A stretch of 64,000 bases of DNA from Ancylobacter polymorphus (GTDB lineage Bacteria > Pseudomonadota > Alphaproteobacteria > Rhizobiales > Xanthobacteraceae), in NCBI RefSeq assembly GCF_022836935.1, contig NZ_CP083239.1:2246001-2310000 (forward strand), given 5' to 3'. A program made the position numbers and the translations under genes. How positions within the stretch are numbered: position 1 is the first letter of the stretch; every line of letters begins with the position of its first letter. Shown here in pieces: positions 39,757 through 48,357 of the stretch. The notes under the pieces were generated by a model. The model did no database searches. It saw only the letters and a list, made by a program, of their open reading frames with translations, and was not told the DNA's origin.

Positions 39757-39789
39757 CGAAACGTTTCGATACATGAAACGATACGTTTC
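39757..39789. promoter_or_regulatory. Double palindromic operator, probably of the adjacent TetR regulator
   Basis: A perfect 12-bp palindrome CGAAACGTTTCG (39757-39768) is followed by GAAACG-ATA-CGTTTC (39775-39780/39784-39789), so four GAAACG-type half-sites are arranged as two sites about 20 bp apart. It is AT-richer than its surroundings and about 105 bp upstream of the tetR ATG, overlapping a leftward promoter candidate (TTGTTA 17 bp from TGTATC). Confidence 0.75.
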
Positions 39790-41327
39790 GTAACAATACT
39801 AGACTGCTTATCCGACTAATCTTTTTGTGGGTAATCTCGGGCGACGCGGCTCGCGCGCTGCAAGGTGGCCCGCGTCCTCGGCCGGACCTGCAATGCCGAG
39901 TAGCAGAGGGTGGACGAGCGCGAATCACTTCAGATCGCCCCCCACAACTTGTCGCTCGGCAGACGCAAAAGGTAAAGATGGTGCGATGCGGTGTCGGGAC
40001 GGTACCGAGTCCTCTCCTCACGCCGCGTGATGAGTCCACCCAGACAAGACGAGCATTCGTCCAAAGCCGACCGTGTCCAGCCGGATCCGAAGCACTGCCA
40101 TCTGGTTCGGCCAAAACGACCGCACGCAGGTCGGCCTGGACGGCCGGATGCTCGACTTGAACTGGCGCGCCTCCACCGCCGCCTGAGCGCGGATGATGCC
40201 GATCTGCAAGCTCTCCCGGCGCGCGGGATGCGCGCACATGAAGATCATCTCGCTGGCGCCGGAGGTGGTTTGATGGCCGCTAAGATCAAGAAGGGCGACA
40301 AGGTCGTGCGGGCCGGGCTCCGCCATACGCCTCGCGTCGACATCGCCGGGCTGCACGGCGATGAGCCGGGATGAGCCGTCGTCAGATCGACCATCTGGTC
40401 GTCAGCCCATGCCGAAGGCGACCCATGCCTTGATTTCCGCTGGCTCATTTTCGGCGTTGGCTCTGTGGTACCAAGCGCACGCAGGGGCGTCGATCACAAG
40501 GATGATCCCCCGGCGGCGGTGGAGACCGATTCGAGCCGCTTGCGGCCGAGCCTGCCCCCTTCCGCGGGCGAAAGGGATTCGGTGGCTTGTTCGAGGCCCG
40601 TAGCGTTCGGGCACATTCCGCCCAAGCGAGGTGCGCGGCCGCCAGCGATCGCGCTGATCCGTCGGTGGTCATCCACCCGCGCCTCATTTTTCGGAAATCG
40701 GGGCACGATCCTTCATGCCGGGTGGCTGCGTTCGGGCCTCGCCTCATTCCCTCGCCCCTTGCGCGTGGTCGAACAATGCCTCCGGTCTGCCTGCAGGGCT
40801 CCGCGTCATCGGTCAAGCCGCAGGGGCCGTCTCGGCTGTCACCTGCGGATCGCCTCGGTCCACGGCTCGCCCCCCGTTCGAACCATACTGGCGGCGGCGT
40901 CGATGCCGCCCGGCCCTGGCCAGGTCAAACACGCCTTCGGTCGCGTCGCCGGCTCCGGCGGCGCTCGACGTTCCGCCCCGCCCGGATCCTCCTTGCTTGC
41001 CGATGTTCGGGCGTCGTCGCCGCATCGGGCCACACACTGCCGCCTGTCGCCTGCCGCGGCCCGCCGGAACCGAGCGCTGCTAGGCCGCTCATGATGCCGT
41101 TCTCGGGTCTGCCGACTGAGACTTGCTCCGCGCGCGTTTCCATGCCCGCGCTCGGCCGCGTCACATCCCTGGGGTTTCCTGTCCGAACCCGTCCCGGTGC
41201 CGCCGCTCCGATCGAGCCCCGCCATTCGGCATGGCGGGTTCGAGCGTGACCGCCGCCCATCGTCTTGCGGATGTTGCGCATCTCGGGCACACCCGTGCAG
41301 CCCTTTCCCGCGATCGAGTTCCCGCCG
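39790..41327. other. 1.5-kb region without an intact gene (decayed accessory DNA)
   Basis: Between the TetR operator and argJ. Numerous open frames exist on both strands, but none has a supported start, a recognisable domain or normal codon bias. The one identifiable element is the rplN-rplX junction fragment at 40221-40325. Near the right end, CCCGCCAT (41218-41225) and ATGGCGGG (41231-41238) form a hairpin about 90 bp upstream of argJ. The region appears to be scrambled remnants of inserted DNA. Confidence 0.6.
40221..40325 (+). pseudogene. Displaced fragment of ribosomal genes: 3' end of rplN and 5' end of rplX
   Basis: In one frame 40238-40273 reads HMKIISLAPEVV-stop, the C-terminus of ribosomal protein L14. 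The next ATG (40272-40274, overlapping the stop as TGATG) reads MAAKIKKGDKVV, the N-terminus of L24, as in a normal spc operon. Similarity fades upstream of about 40221 and downstream of about 40325, where a related GGCCGG sequence drifts out of frame. No other ribosomal genes are present, so this is a translocated scrap and not a functional locus. Confidence 0.75.
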
Positions 41328-42566
41328 ATGGCCCACGCTGCTCCCGTCTCTCCGCTCGCCCCCAAGACCACGCCTGAACTCGGCCCGGTTGCCGGGGTGC
41401 GCTTCGCCACCGCCGAGGCCGGCATCCGCTATAAGGGCCGCACCGATGTGCTGCTGCTGACGCTGGACGAAGGCACCACGGTGGCGGGCGTGTTCACCCG
41501 CTCCAAATGCCCTTCCGCGCCGGTCGAGTGGTGCCGCGCCAATCTCCCGCACGGCACGGCGCGGGCTTTGGTGGTGAATTCCGGAAATGCCAATGCGTTC
41601 ACCGGCGCCAAGGGCAGGGAATCGACCGCGCTGACCGCGAAAATCGCGGCCAAGGCGCTGGGCTGCCGCGAGGAGGAGATCTACCTCGCCTCCACTGGTG
41701 TCATCGGCGAGCCGCTGGACGCGACAAAGTTCGAGGGCGTGCTGGAAGAGACCGCCGCGCGCCTCGCGCCGCTGCCCTGGATCGAGCCGGCCAAGGCGAT
41801 CATGACCACCGACACCTTCCCCAAGCTCGCCACCGCCAAGGTGAAGATCGATGGCGTCGAGGTGACGATCGCCGGCATTGCCAAGGGCGCTGGCATGATC
41901 GCGCCTGACATGGCGACCATGCTCTCCTTCGTCTTCACCGATGCCGCCATCGAGGCCCCGGCACTTCAGACCCTGCTCTCAAAGGGCGTGGTGGACAGCT
42001 TCAACGCCGTCACCATCGACGGCGATACCTCGACCTCGGACACGCTGATGCTGTTCGCCACCGGAGCCTCCGGCGCGCCGCGCATCAATGACGCGAAGGA
42101 CCCACGCCTCGCCCGCTTCCGCAAGGCGCTGACCGGCGTGCTGGCCGATCTCGCCGAACAGGTGGCGCGCGATGGCGAGGGCGCGCGCAAGCTGGTGAAG
42201 ATCCATGTCACGGGCGCGACCTCCAAGCGCTCGGCGCGGCGCATCGCCATGTCCATCGCCAACTCCCCGCTGGTGAAGACGGCGGTGGCGGGAGAGGACG
42301 CCAATTGGGGCCGCATCGTCATGGCGGTGGGCAAGGCCGGCGAGCCGGCGGAGCGCGACCGTCTTTCCATCTCTTTCGGCGCCATCCGCGTGGCGCATGA
42401 AGGCGCCCGCGACCCGGCCTATAATGAGGCCGAAGTCTCCGCCTATATGAAGAACGATGTGATCGACATCACCGTCGATCTCGGCCTCGGGCGTGGGTCG
42501 GACCGGGTGATGACCTGCGATCTCACCAAGGAATATGTCGCCATCAACGGCGATTATCGCTCGTGA
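41328..42566 (+). CDS. argJ: Glutamate N-acetyltransferase / amino-acid N-acetyltransferase
   Basis: 412 residues from [19 protein letters not shown]. Bifunctional ornithine acetyltransferase of arginine synthesis, which transfers acetyl from N-acetylornithine to glutamate and in some bacteria also uses acetyl-CoA. Signatures: [27 protein letters not shown], and the autocleavage site [20 protein letters not shown], where Thr becomes the N-terminal nucleophile of the beta chain, plus [18 protein letters not shown]. An in-frame ATG 21 codons upstream gives a less typical N-terminus. The mutT-like gene follows by 19 bp. Confidence 0.96.
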   Translation: MAHAAPVSPLAPKTTPELGPVAGVRFATAEAGIRYKGRTDVLLLTLDEGTTVAGVFTRSKCPSAPVEWCRANLPHGTARALVVNSGNANAFTGAKGRESTALTAKIAAKALGCREEEIYLASTGVIGEPLDATKFEGVLEETAARLAPLPWIEPAKAIMTTDTFPKLATAKVKIDGVEVTIAGIAKGAGMIAPDMATMLSFVFTDAAIEAPALQTLLSKGVVDSFNAVTIDGDTSTSDTLMLFATGASGAPRINDAKDPRLARFRKALTGVLADLAEQVARDGEGARKLVKIHVTGATSKRSARRIAMSIANSPLVKTAVAGEDANWGRIVMAVGKAGEPAERDRLSISFGAIRVAHEGARDPAYNEAEVSAYMKNDVIDITVDLGLGRGSDRVMTCDLTKEYVAINGDYRS

Positions 42567-42585
42567 GCGGCGCGGGATTCCCGGT

Positions 42586-42996
42586 ATGAAACTCGTTCTC
42601 GTCGCCGCCGCCGCGCTTGTCGATGTCGATGGCCGCGTGCTGCTGACCGAGCGGCCGGCGGGCAAGTCGCTCGCCGGGCTGTGGGAGTTTCCCGGTGGCA
42701 AGGTGGAGCCCGGCGAGCGGCCGGAGGAGTGCCTGATCCGCGAACTGTCCGAGGAACTGGGGATCACGGTCAAGGAGCCGTGCCTTGCCCCTCTCACCTT
42801 CGCCAGCCACACCTATGAGACCTTCCAACTGCTGATGCCGCTGTGGATCTGCCGTCGCTGGGACGGGGTGGCGCAGGGTCGCGAAGGCCAGCGCCTCGCC
42901 TGGGTGAAGCCGGGCGCGCTGCGCGACTACCCCATGCCGCCGGCGGACGAGCCGCTGATCCCGGTGCTGCTGGATCTGCTGGGACCCGGGCGGTAG
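42586..42996 (+). CDS. mutT: NUDIX hydrolase, MutT type
   Basis: 136 residues. Contains a complete Nudix box, GGKVEPGERPEECLIRELSE followed by ELGI, preceded by SLAGLWEFP as in 8-oxo-dGTP pyrophosphatases, and WICRRWDGVAQGREGQRLAW. It probably cleans oxidised dGTP from the nucleotide pool; substrate specificity is inferred from similarity. It is placed directly after argJ, as in many alphaproteobacteria. Confidence 0.92.
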   Translation: MKLVLVAAAALVDVDGRVLLTERPAGKSLAGLWEFPGGKVEPGERPEECLIRELSEELGITVKEPCLAPLTFASHTYETFQLLMPLWICRRWDGVAQGREGQRLAWVKPGALRDYPMPPADEPLIPVLLDLLGPGR

Positions 42997-43014
42997 AGAT
43001 CGGGCGGGCGCGCT

Positions 43015-43914
43015 CTATCCTTCGCCCGGCAGTCTTCCTTCCGGCACCTTCAGCGCATCCGCCAGCCGGGTCTTGGCGGAGCCGGGGCGCAGCGGCTTCT
43101 GCTGGCTCTCATGCGGCGCCCAGCCGGAAATCCACACAATCTCGAAGGTCGCGCGCAGGCGGCCATCGGGATCGGCGAAGCGTTCGGCATAGACCTCGAA
43201 CAGCCGCACCAGCGTCTTCTTCAAAAGCGGGGCCCGCCGCCGGTCGGTCAGCGGATTGGCGGCGCCCATGCGGCGCAGATCGTGCAGCAGCGCCAGCGGG
43301 TCGCCATAGCGCACCACCACGCGGTCGACATCGGTGACGGGGAGGGCGAGGCCGGCCCGCTGCAGCAGCCCACCGAGATCGCGCAGATCGACGAAAGGCG
43401 CGACGCGCGGCGAGATGCCGCCCAGCGTGTCGCTTTCGGCGATGGCGAAGGCCTCGCGCAGCTCGGTAAGCGTGCCGCCGCCGAGAAAACCCGCGAGCAG
43501 CAGCCCGTCGGGCTTAAGCGCGCGGCGGATCTGCGCCAGCACGCCGGGCAGGTCGTTGACGCTCTGCAGCGCGAGGGCGGAAACGACGAGATCGAGCGAC
43601 GCCGGCGCGAAGGGCAGGATTTCCGGGTCGGTGACAACATCGACATCGGCCCGTTCCGCCGGACCAAAGGCTTTGTAGGTCTCAACCATGCCCGAGGCGG
43701 CCAGCGCGTCGCGAAGGACGCGGGTCGGGGTGCCGAGATCGGCCGCATTACCAAAGCGCCGCTTCACCGCGCCCAGCCGGTCAAGGAGGTCCTCTGCCAC
43801 CCGGTCGAGCAGGAAGGTCTCCGGGCCGAGCGCGAGGGCGCGTTGGCGGCGTTGCGCCAGGGCGACGGGGTCGAACACGTTCATCGGCGCGGCGGCGGTC
43901 GGGGCAGCGGGCAT
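43015..43914 (-). CDS. Class I methyltransferase (BioC/NDUFAF5-like)
   Basis: 299 residues from the ATG with GAGGAG seven bases upstream; a second ATG 30 bp inside is possible. It opens VFDPVALAQRRQRALALGPE, then ADLGTPTRVLRDALAASGMV, FAPASLDLVVSALALQSVND and LPGVLAQIRRALKPDGLLLA, the pattern of the NDUFAF5/BioC-like methyltransferases encoded near comF in this group. The GxGxG motif I is degenerate (LGTPT), so enzymatic activity is uncertain. It is divergent from comF and convergent with mutT. Confidence 0.85.
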   Translation of the reverse strand: MPAAPTAAAPMNVFDPVALAQRRQRALALGPETFLLDRVAEDLLDRLGAVKRRFGNAADLGTPTRVLRDALAASGMVETYKAFGPAERADVDVVTDPEILPFAPASLDLVVSALALQSVNDLPGVLAQIRRALKPDGLLLAGFLGGGTLTELREAFAIAESDTLGGISPRVAPFVDLRDLGGLLQRAGLALPVTDVDRVVVRYGDPLALLHDLRRMGAANPLTDRRRAPLLKKTLVRLFEVYAERFADPDGRLRATFEIVWISGWAPHESQQKPLRPGSAKTRLADALKVPEGRLPGEG

Positions 43915-44032
43915 GCTTAAGGCTCCTCGGATGAGAGCCATAGGGCGGCGGGCAGGAGAGGTCAAAGGCAGGGCGCGGCCAAAAGCGGTGAGGCAATGGG
44001 CGGGGAAACCGGAGCCGTGCTAATCTGCCACC

Positions 44033-44863
44033 ATGACACCGCTCCCGGAGCCAAGGTCCGCGCCTGCCGGTGAGGCCGAGGCATTGCCGCCGGCTCTGGC
44101 CACGCGGCTGCGCGGCCTGGCGCGGCGGCTGTGGGGCGGGCTGGTCGATGTCGCCCTGCCGCCGGGCTGCATGGCCTGCCGTGCTGCGGTAGACGCGCCG
44201 GGCTGCCTGTGCGGCGCGTGCTGGAGCCAGCTTGCCTTCATCGCGCCGCCGATCTGCGACCGTTTCGGCACGCCTCTGCCCTATGGCTTCGGGGAAGGGC
44301 GGCTGCTCTCGCCGGCCGCGCGGGAGGCGCCGCCGGCCTATGGCAGGGCGCGGGCGGTGGCGGCGTTCGGCGACGTGACGCGGGACCTGATCCATGCGCT
44401 GAAATATGCCGACCGGCTGGATGTCGCTCCGCCGATGGGGCGGATGATGGCGCGCGCGGGCGCGGATATTCTCGCGGATGCACAGGCGCTGGTGCCCGTG
44501 CCGCTGCATCGGCTGCGGTTGTGGCGGCGGCGGTTCAACCAGTCGGCGGCGCTGGCCGGGGTCATCGGTTGCGAGACGGGCCTGCCGGTGCGCGCGGGCT
44601 GGCTGGAGCGGCGCCGGGCGACGCGGCCGCAGGTGGGGCTCGACCGGGCGGCGCGGGCGCGCAATGTGCAGGGTGCCTTCGCCGTGCCCGATATGGCGAA
44701 GGGCGAATTGCGCGGCCGGCGGCTGGTTCTGGTCGATGACGTGCTCACGACCGGGGCCACGATCGACGCCTGCGTCAAGGCGCTGCAGCGCGCCGGGGCG
44801 GGACAGGTGGATGTACTGGTGTTCGCCCGGGTTGCTGACGAGGCGGACGCGCCCATATCATGA
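44033..44863 (+). CDS. comF: ComF family phosphoribosyltransferase-like protein
   Basis: 276 residues. An N-terminal zinc-finger-like region (CMACRAAVDAPGCLCGACW) and a type I phosphoribosyltransferase domain ending RRLVLVDDVLTTGATIDACV, the PRPP-binding loop, are the hallmarks of ComF proteins, needed for DNA uptake in naturally competent species and present widely without known role. VPVPLHRLRLWRRRFNQSAA is the other conserved stretch. No competence genes are nearby. grxC follows after 48 bp. Confidence 0.93.
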   Translation: MTPLPEPRSAPAGEAEALPPALATRLRGLARRLWGGLVDVALPPGCMACRAAVDAPGCLCGACWSQLAFIAPPICDRFGTPLPYGFGEGRLLSPAAREAPPAYGRARAVAAFGDVTRDLIHALKYADRLDVAPPMGRMMARAGADILADAQALVPVPLHRLRLWRRRFNQSAALAGVIGCETGLPVRAGWLERRRATRPQVGLDRAARARNVQGAFAVPDMAKGELRGRRLVLVDDVLTTGATIDACVKALQRAGAGQVDVLVFARVADEADAPIS

Positions 44864-44911
44864 GCGACCAGGATCACGGCCGCGCTGGCGGCTGACGGTT
44901 AGGACAAGCCG

Positions 44912-45169
44912 ATGGCGAAGATCGAGATTTACACCACGTCAAGCTGCCCCTATTGCCACGCGGCCAAGTCGCTGCTGGGCCGCAAGGGCGTCGATTTCTC
45001 CGAGGTCAATGTGACAGGCGATCCGGTGGGGCGCTCGGCCATGTCGAACCGCGCCAATGGGCGCACCAGCGTGCCGCAGATCTTTATCGACGGGCGGCAT
45101 GTCGGTGGCTGCGACGACCTTTATGCGCTTGAGGAAGCAGGCGAACTGGACGCGCTGCTGGCAAGCTGA
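44912..45169 (+). CDS. grxC: Glutaredoxin 3
   Basis: 85 residues. Dithiol glutaredoxin with the active site SSCPYCHAAK, GRTSVPQIFIDG (cis-Pro) and HVGGCDDLYALEEAGELD, matching GrxC in full length. Reduces disulfides with glutathione. It sits between comF and the nitrilase-family gene, 14 bp upstream of the latter, and is probably co-transcribed. Confidence 0.95.
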   Translation: MAKIEIYTTSSCPYCHAAKSLLGRKGVDFSEVNVTGDPVGRSAMSNRANGRTSVPQIFIDGRHVGGCDDLYALEEAGELDALLAS

Positions 45170-45183
45170 ACGAGACCGCGATC

Positions 45184-46098
45184 ATGACGTCTTCCGACCA
45201 CGCCTCAATGCCCGGTGCCCCGCCACTGGGTGCCCCTTTCCGCGCGGCGCTCATCCAGATGCGCACGGCCAAGAGCGTTGCCGCCAACATCGCGGCGGCC
45301 TCCGCGCTGATCCGTCAGGCAGCGGAGGAGGGGGCGAGCTACATCCAGACGCCGGAAATGACCGGCACGATGGAGGAGAACCGCGAGGCGCTGTTCAAGG
45401 TGCTGCACACGGAAGAGGACGACCCGGCGCTGGCCGCCTTCCGCGCGCTCGCGGCCGAACTGAAGGTGCATCTGCATATCGGCTCGCTGGCGGTGCGGGC
45501 GAGCGAGCACCGCGCGGCCAATCGTTCCTATCTCCTCGACCCGGACGGCACGATCGCGGCCCGCTACGACAAGATCCACATGTTCGATGTCGACCTGCCC
45601 AATGGCGACGTGTACCGCGAATCCGCCGCCTACCGGCCGGGCGAGCTCGCCATCGTCGCCGATCTGCCGCAGATTCGGCTCGGCCTCACCATCTGCTACG
45701 ATCTGCGCTTTCCCGCGCTGTTCCGCGCGCTGGCGGAAGCGGGCGCGGGCATGATCGCCACGCCGGCGGCGTTCACGCAATCCACCGGCGAGGCGCATTG
45801 GCACATTCTCCAGCGGGCGCGGGCGATCGAGACCGGCTGTTTCGTGCTCGCCGCCGCGCAGGGCGGCACGCATGAGAATGGCCGCAAGACCTTCGGCCAC
45901 AGCCTCATCATCGACCCCTGGGGCACGATCCTTGCCGAGGGCGGCAGCGAGCCCGGCATCATCGCCGCCGAGATCGACCCGGCTCAGGTGGCGGCGGTGC
46001 GCGGGCGGATTCCCTCGCTGTCGAACGGCCGGCGCTTCGAGTTGGTGATGCCGGCCGATCAAAGCCGGCTGCATCTCGTGCCCGGTGGCGCGGCATGA
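45184..46098 (+). CDS. Carbon-nitrogen hydrolase (nitrilase superfamily, Nit2-like)
   Basis: 304 residues with the Glu-Lys-Cys triad: QTPEMTGTM (Glu), RYDKIHMFDVDLPNG (Lys) and LTICYDLRFPALFRALAEAG (Cys), plus AAQGGTHENGRKTFGHSLII. Closest in pattern to Nit2/omega-amidase or deaminated-glutathione amidase proteins, which remove ammonia from dicarboxylate amides in metabolite repair. Its stop overlaps the DUF1178 start (ATGA). Confidence 0.9.
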   Translation: MTSSDHASMPGAPPLGAPFRAALIQMRTAKSVAANIAAASALIRQAAEEGASYIQTPEMTGTMEENREALFKVLHTEEDDPALAAFRALAAELKVHLHIGSLAVRASEHRAANRSYLLDPDGTIAARYDKIHMFDVDLPNGDVYRESAAYRPGELAIVADLPQIRLGLTICYDLRFPALFRALAEAGAGMIATPAAFTQSTGEAHWHILQRARAIETGCFVLAAAQGGTHENGRKTFGHSLIIDPWGTILAEGGSEPGIIAAEIDPAQVAAVRGRIPSLSNGRRFELVMPADQSRLHLVPGGAA

Positions 46099-46583
46099 TC
46101 CTCTACCGCCTGTGCTGCGCCGCGAACCATGACTTCGAGAGCTGGTTCCGCGACTCGGCTGCCTATGACGAGCAGCGGACGAGGGGGCTGATCACGTGCC
46201 CGGTCTGCGGTTCCGCTGAGGTGGAAAAGGCGCTGATGGCGCCGGCGCTCGGGCGGGGAACGCGCAAATTCGCTCTCGAGCCGGCCGCCGAGGTGCCCGT
46301 TGACGAGCCGGCGGAGGTGGCGGTGCCGGCGCCGCAGCCGGTTGCGCTGGTGTCGGAGAAGGAGCAGCAGCTGCGCGCCATGCTGCGCGCGGTGCGCGCC
46401 CATGTGGTCGCCAATTCGGTCGATGTCGGCGACGAGTTCGCCACCCTTGCCCGCCGCATGCATGAGGGCGAGGAGGAAAAGCGTGCCATTCGCGGCGAGG
46501 CGACGCCGGACGAGGTGCGTGCGCTGATCGAGGACGAGATCGAGATCCTGCCGCTGCCGGTGCTGCCGGACGAGCGGAACTGA
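46095..46583 (+). CDS. DUF1178 family protein
   Basis: 162 residues. MILYRLCCAANHDFESWFRD and TCPVCGSAEVEKALMAPALG (two Cys pairs, possible zinc ribbon) are diagnostic of DUF1178, followed by a helical C-terminal half with VANSVDVGDEFATLARRMHE and EDEIEILPLPVLPDER. Function unknown. The coupling to the nitrilase-family amidase (ATGA) recurs in related genomes, suggesting a shared task. Confidence 0.93.
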   Translation: MILYRLCCAANHDFESWFRDSAAYDEQRTRGLITCPVCGSAEVEKALMAPALGRGTRKFALEPAAEVPVDEPAEVAVPAPQPVALVSEKEQQLRAMLRAVRAHVVANSVDVGDEFATLARRMHEGEEEKRAIRGEATPDEVRALIEDEIEILPLPVLPDERN

Positions 46584-46602
46584 GCGGCGCTTAGGGCACG
46601 CG

Positions 46603-46696
46603 CCGATCAGCTTGCATCGCAAGCTGATCGGGTAACGCGTTCTCTATTTTAGAGTTAGAGGGCGATTTACCGATCAGATTGATTCAATCTGATCGG
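46603..46696. terminator. Two long paired palindromes between convergent genes
   Basis: Hairpin 1: CCGATCAGCTTGC (46603-46615) / GCAAGCTGATCGG (46619-46631), 3-nt loop. Hairpin 2: CCGATCAGATTGA (46670-46682) / TCAATCTGATCGG (46684-46696), a near-perfect palindrome. The two share CCGATCAGnTTG arms and are inverted copies of one unit around an AT-rich TTCTCTATTTTAGAG centre. They lie between DUF1178 and the convergent ccmG and could stop transcription both ways. No U-tract follows directly. Confidence 0.6.
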
Positions 46697-46704
46697 ATCG
46701 CGCT

Positions 46705-47310
46705 CTAGGGCGCCGCCTGCGCCTTGGCGATTTCCGGCAGCAGGCGCGTCTTCAACCCGTCCGCGTCGAGCGGGCCGATGAATTTGTAGGCGATGCGCCC
46801 GTCCTTGCCGATGACGAAGGTTTCCGGCACCCCATAAACGCCCCAGTCGATGGCCGCGCGTCCATTGGCGTCGACGCCGACGGCGGCATAGGGATTGCCG
46901 AAGCGGCCGAGGAAGCGGCGGGCATTGCCGGCATCGTCCTTGTAGTTCAGCCCGACGAGACGGAAGCCCGGCATTTGCGACAGTTCGACGAGGAAAGGAT
47001 GCTCATCCCGGCAGGGCACGCACCAGGAGGCGAAGACGTTCAGCACCGTGACCTCGCCTTTCAGCCCGGCCGAGGCAAGGCCCGGCACGGGCTGGCCGTC
47101 GCGGGTCAGGCCCTCCAGCGGCGGCAGGTCGAGTGTGGGCGCGGGCCGGCCGATCAGCGCCGAGGGCACGCGCGAGGGATCTCCAGAGAACAGCCGCCCA
47201 TAGAACAGCCCGGCCAGCGCCAGGAAGGCGACCAGGGGCAAAAGCACCAGCAGCCGGCGGCCGGACCGTGCGGCCGGGGGCGCGTTCGGGGTGTCCGGCG
47301 GCGTGCTCAT
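46705..47310 (-). CDS. ccmG: Thiol:disulfide interchange protein CcmG/DsbE
   Basis: 201 residues. One N-terminal signal anchor (LLVLLPLVAFLALAGLFYGR) and a periplasmic thioredoxin domain with FASWCVPCRDEHPFL active site and YGVPETFVIGKDGRIAYKF. Reduces apocytochrome c cysteines for haem attachment. The ATG overlaps the ccmD stop (ATGA). Order ccmC-ccmD-ccmG is standard; ccmA, ccmB, ccmE, ccmF and ccmH are not in the window. Confidence 0.94.
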   Translation of the reverse strand: MSTPPDTPNAPPAARSGRRLLVLLPLVAFLALAGLFYGRLFSGDPSRVPSALIGRPAPTLDLPPLEGLTRDGQPVPGLASAGLKGEVTVLNVFASWCVPCRDEHPFLVELSQMPGFRLVGLNYKDDAGNARRFLGRFGNPYAAVGVDANGRAAIDWGVYGVPETFVIGKDGRIAYKFIGPLDADGLKTRLLPEIAKAQAAP

Positions 47311-47477
47311 GCGTCGCTCCGGCCTGCCGAGCGGCGGCGGACCCCACGCGCCTCCATCTCGTTCAGCCGGCGGCGCACGGAGCGACCGTCGAGGACGATC
47401 CACAGTGCCAGCCCGCCGAGCGCGAGGGCGCTCACGCCATAGCAGGCGAGGATGAAGAAGCCGTGCTCGCCGAACAT
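47307..47477 (-). CDS. ccmD: Haem exporter protein CcmD
   Basis: 56 residues, easily missed. MFGEHGFFILACYGVSALAL begins the single transmembrane helix, followed by WIVLDGRSVRRRLNEMEARG, the basic cytoplasmic tail shared by CcmD. CcmD helps release holo-CcmE from the CcmABC complex. It begins 10 bp after the ccmC stop and overlaps ccmG. Confidence 0.92.
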   Translation of the reverse strand: MFGEHGFFILACYGVSALALGGLALWIVLDGRSVRRRLNEMEARGVRRRSAGRSDA

Positions 47478-47487
47478 TCAGGAGGCC

Positions 47488-48222
47488 TCACGCATAGGCC
47501 GCCTCGGCGGCGGCGCGCGCTTCCAGAACGCGCAGTCTGCGGCGGTAGATTTCATTGCGCATCGCCGCCATGTGCAGCGCCAGCATCAGCAGGGTGAAGC
47601 CGAGCGCGCAGATCAGCAGAGGCCAGAGCAGGCTGGAATGGATGGTCGGTCCGTCCATGCGGAACACCGAGGCCGGCTGGTGCAGCGTGTTCCACCAGTC
47701 GACGGAGAACTTGACGATCGGCACATTGACGAAGCCGACCAGCGAGAGCACCGCCGCCGCCCTCCCGGCCTGGTTGGGGTCCTCGATCGCCGAGCGCAGC
47801 GCCAAGAGGCCGAGATAGAGCAGCAGCAGCACCAGCATGGAGGTGAGGCGCGCGTCCCACACCCAATAGGTGCCCCACATCGGCCGTCCCCAGAGCGAGC
47901 CGGTGAACAGGCAGAGAAAGGCGAACACCGCGCCGATGGGCGCCATCGCCTTGTGCGCCACATCCGCCAGCGGGTGACGCCAAACGAGGATGCCGAGCGC
48001 GGAGACCGCCAGCATGGAATAGCCGAACATGGCCAGCCACGCGAAAGGCACGTGGATGTACATGATCTTCACCGTCTCGCCCTGCTGGTAATCGGCCGGG
48101 GCGCGGAAGGCGAGCACGAAGCCGATCGCCAGCGTCACGAGCGCGAGGCCGCTCAGCCATGGCAGCACGCGCCCGGAAAGGGCGAGAAAACGGGTGGGGT
48201 TGGCAAGGTCCATCAGCGCCAT
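47488..48222 (-). CDS. ccmC: Haem ABC transporter permease CcmC
   Basis: 244 residues with six predicted transmembrane helices and the tryptophan-rich WWD-type motif WGTYWVWDARLTSMLVLLLL, plus MYIHVPFAWLAMFGYSMLAV histidine region. CcmC presents haem to CcmE in the periplasm. First gene of ccmC-ccmD-ccmG and divergent from the DUF930 gene. Confidence 0.95.
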   Translation of the reverse strand: MALMDLANPTRFLALSGRVLPWLSGLALVTLAIGFVLAFRAPADYQQGETVKIMYIHVPFAWLAMFGYSMLAVSALGILVWRHPLADVAHKAMAPIGAVFAFLCLFTGSLWGRPMWGTYWVWDARLTSMLVLLLLYLGLLALRSAIEDPNQAGRAAAVLSLVGFVNVPIVKFSVDWWNTLHQPASVFRMDGPTIHSSLLWPLLICALGFTLLMLALHMAAMRNEIYRRRLRVLEARAAAEAAYA

Positions 48223-48357
48223 GGGGCGGTTCTAATCTGCCGCTCGGCGCTCGGCAACTCGCAGGCGCCCTGTCGAAATGCGGATGGGACGCCATAGCAT
48301 CGCCAAATCTGCGCTATTGAAGGAGAGCATCAACGAGCGAACAGGATTCGAGCGCTT

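Noticed and set aside
41213..41243. GGGTTCGAGC segment and hairpin as a possible tRNA T-arm at the island edge
   Set aside because: The neighbouring bases do not form acceptor, D and anticodon stems; only a simple hairpin is present.
40587..41249. 220-codon plus-strand frame before argJ
   Set aside because: Composition (Arg/Pro/Ser-rich), absent start signal and overlapping equally long antisense frames argue against coding.
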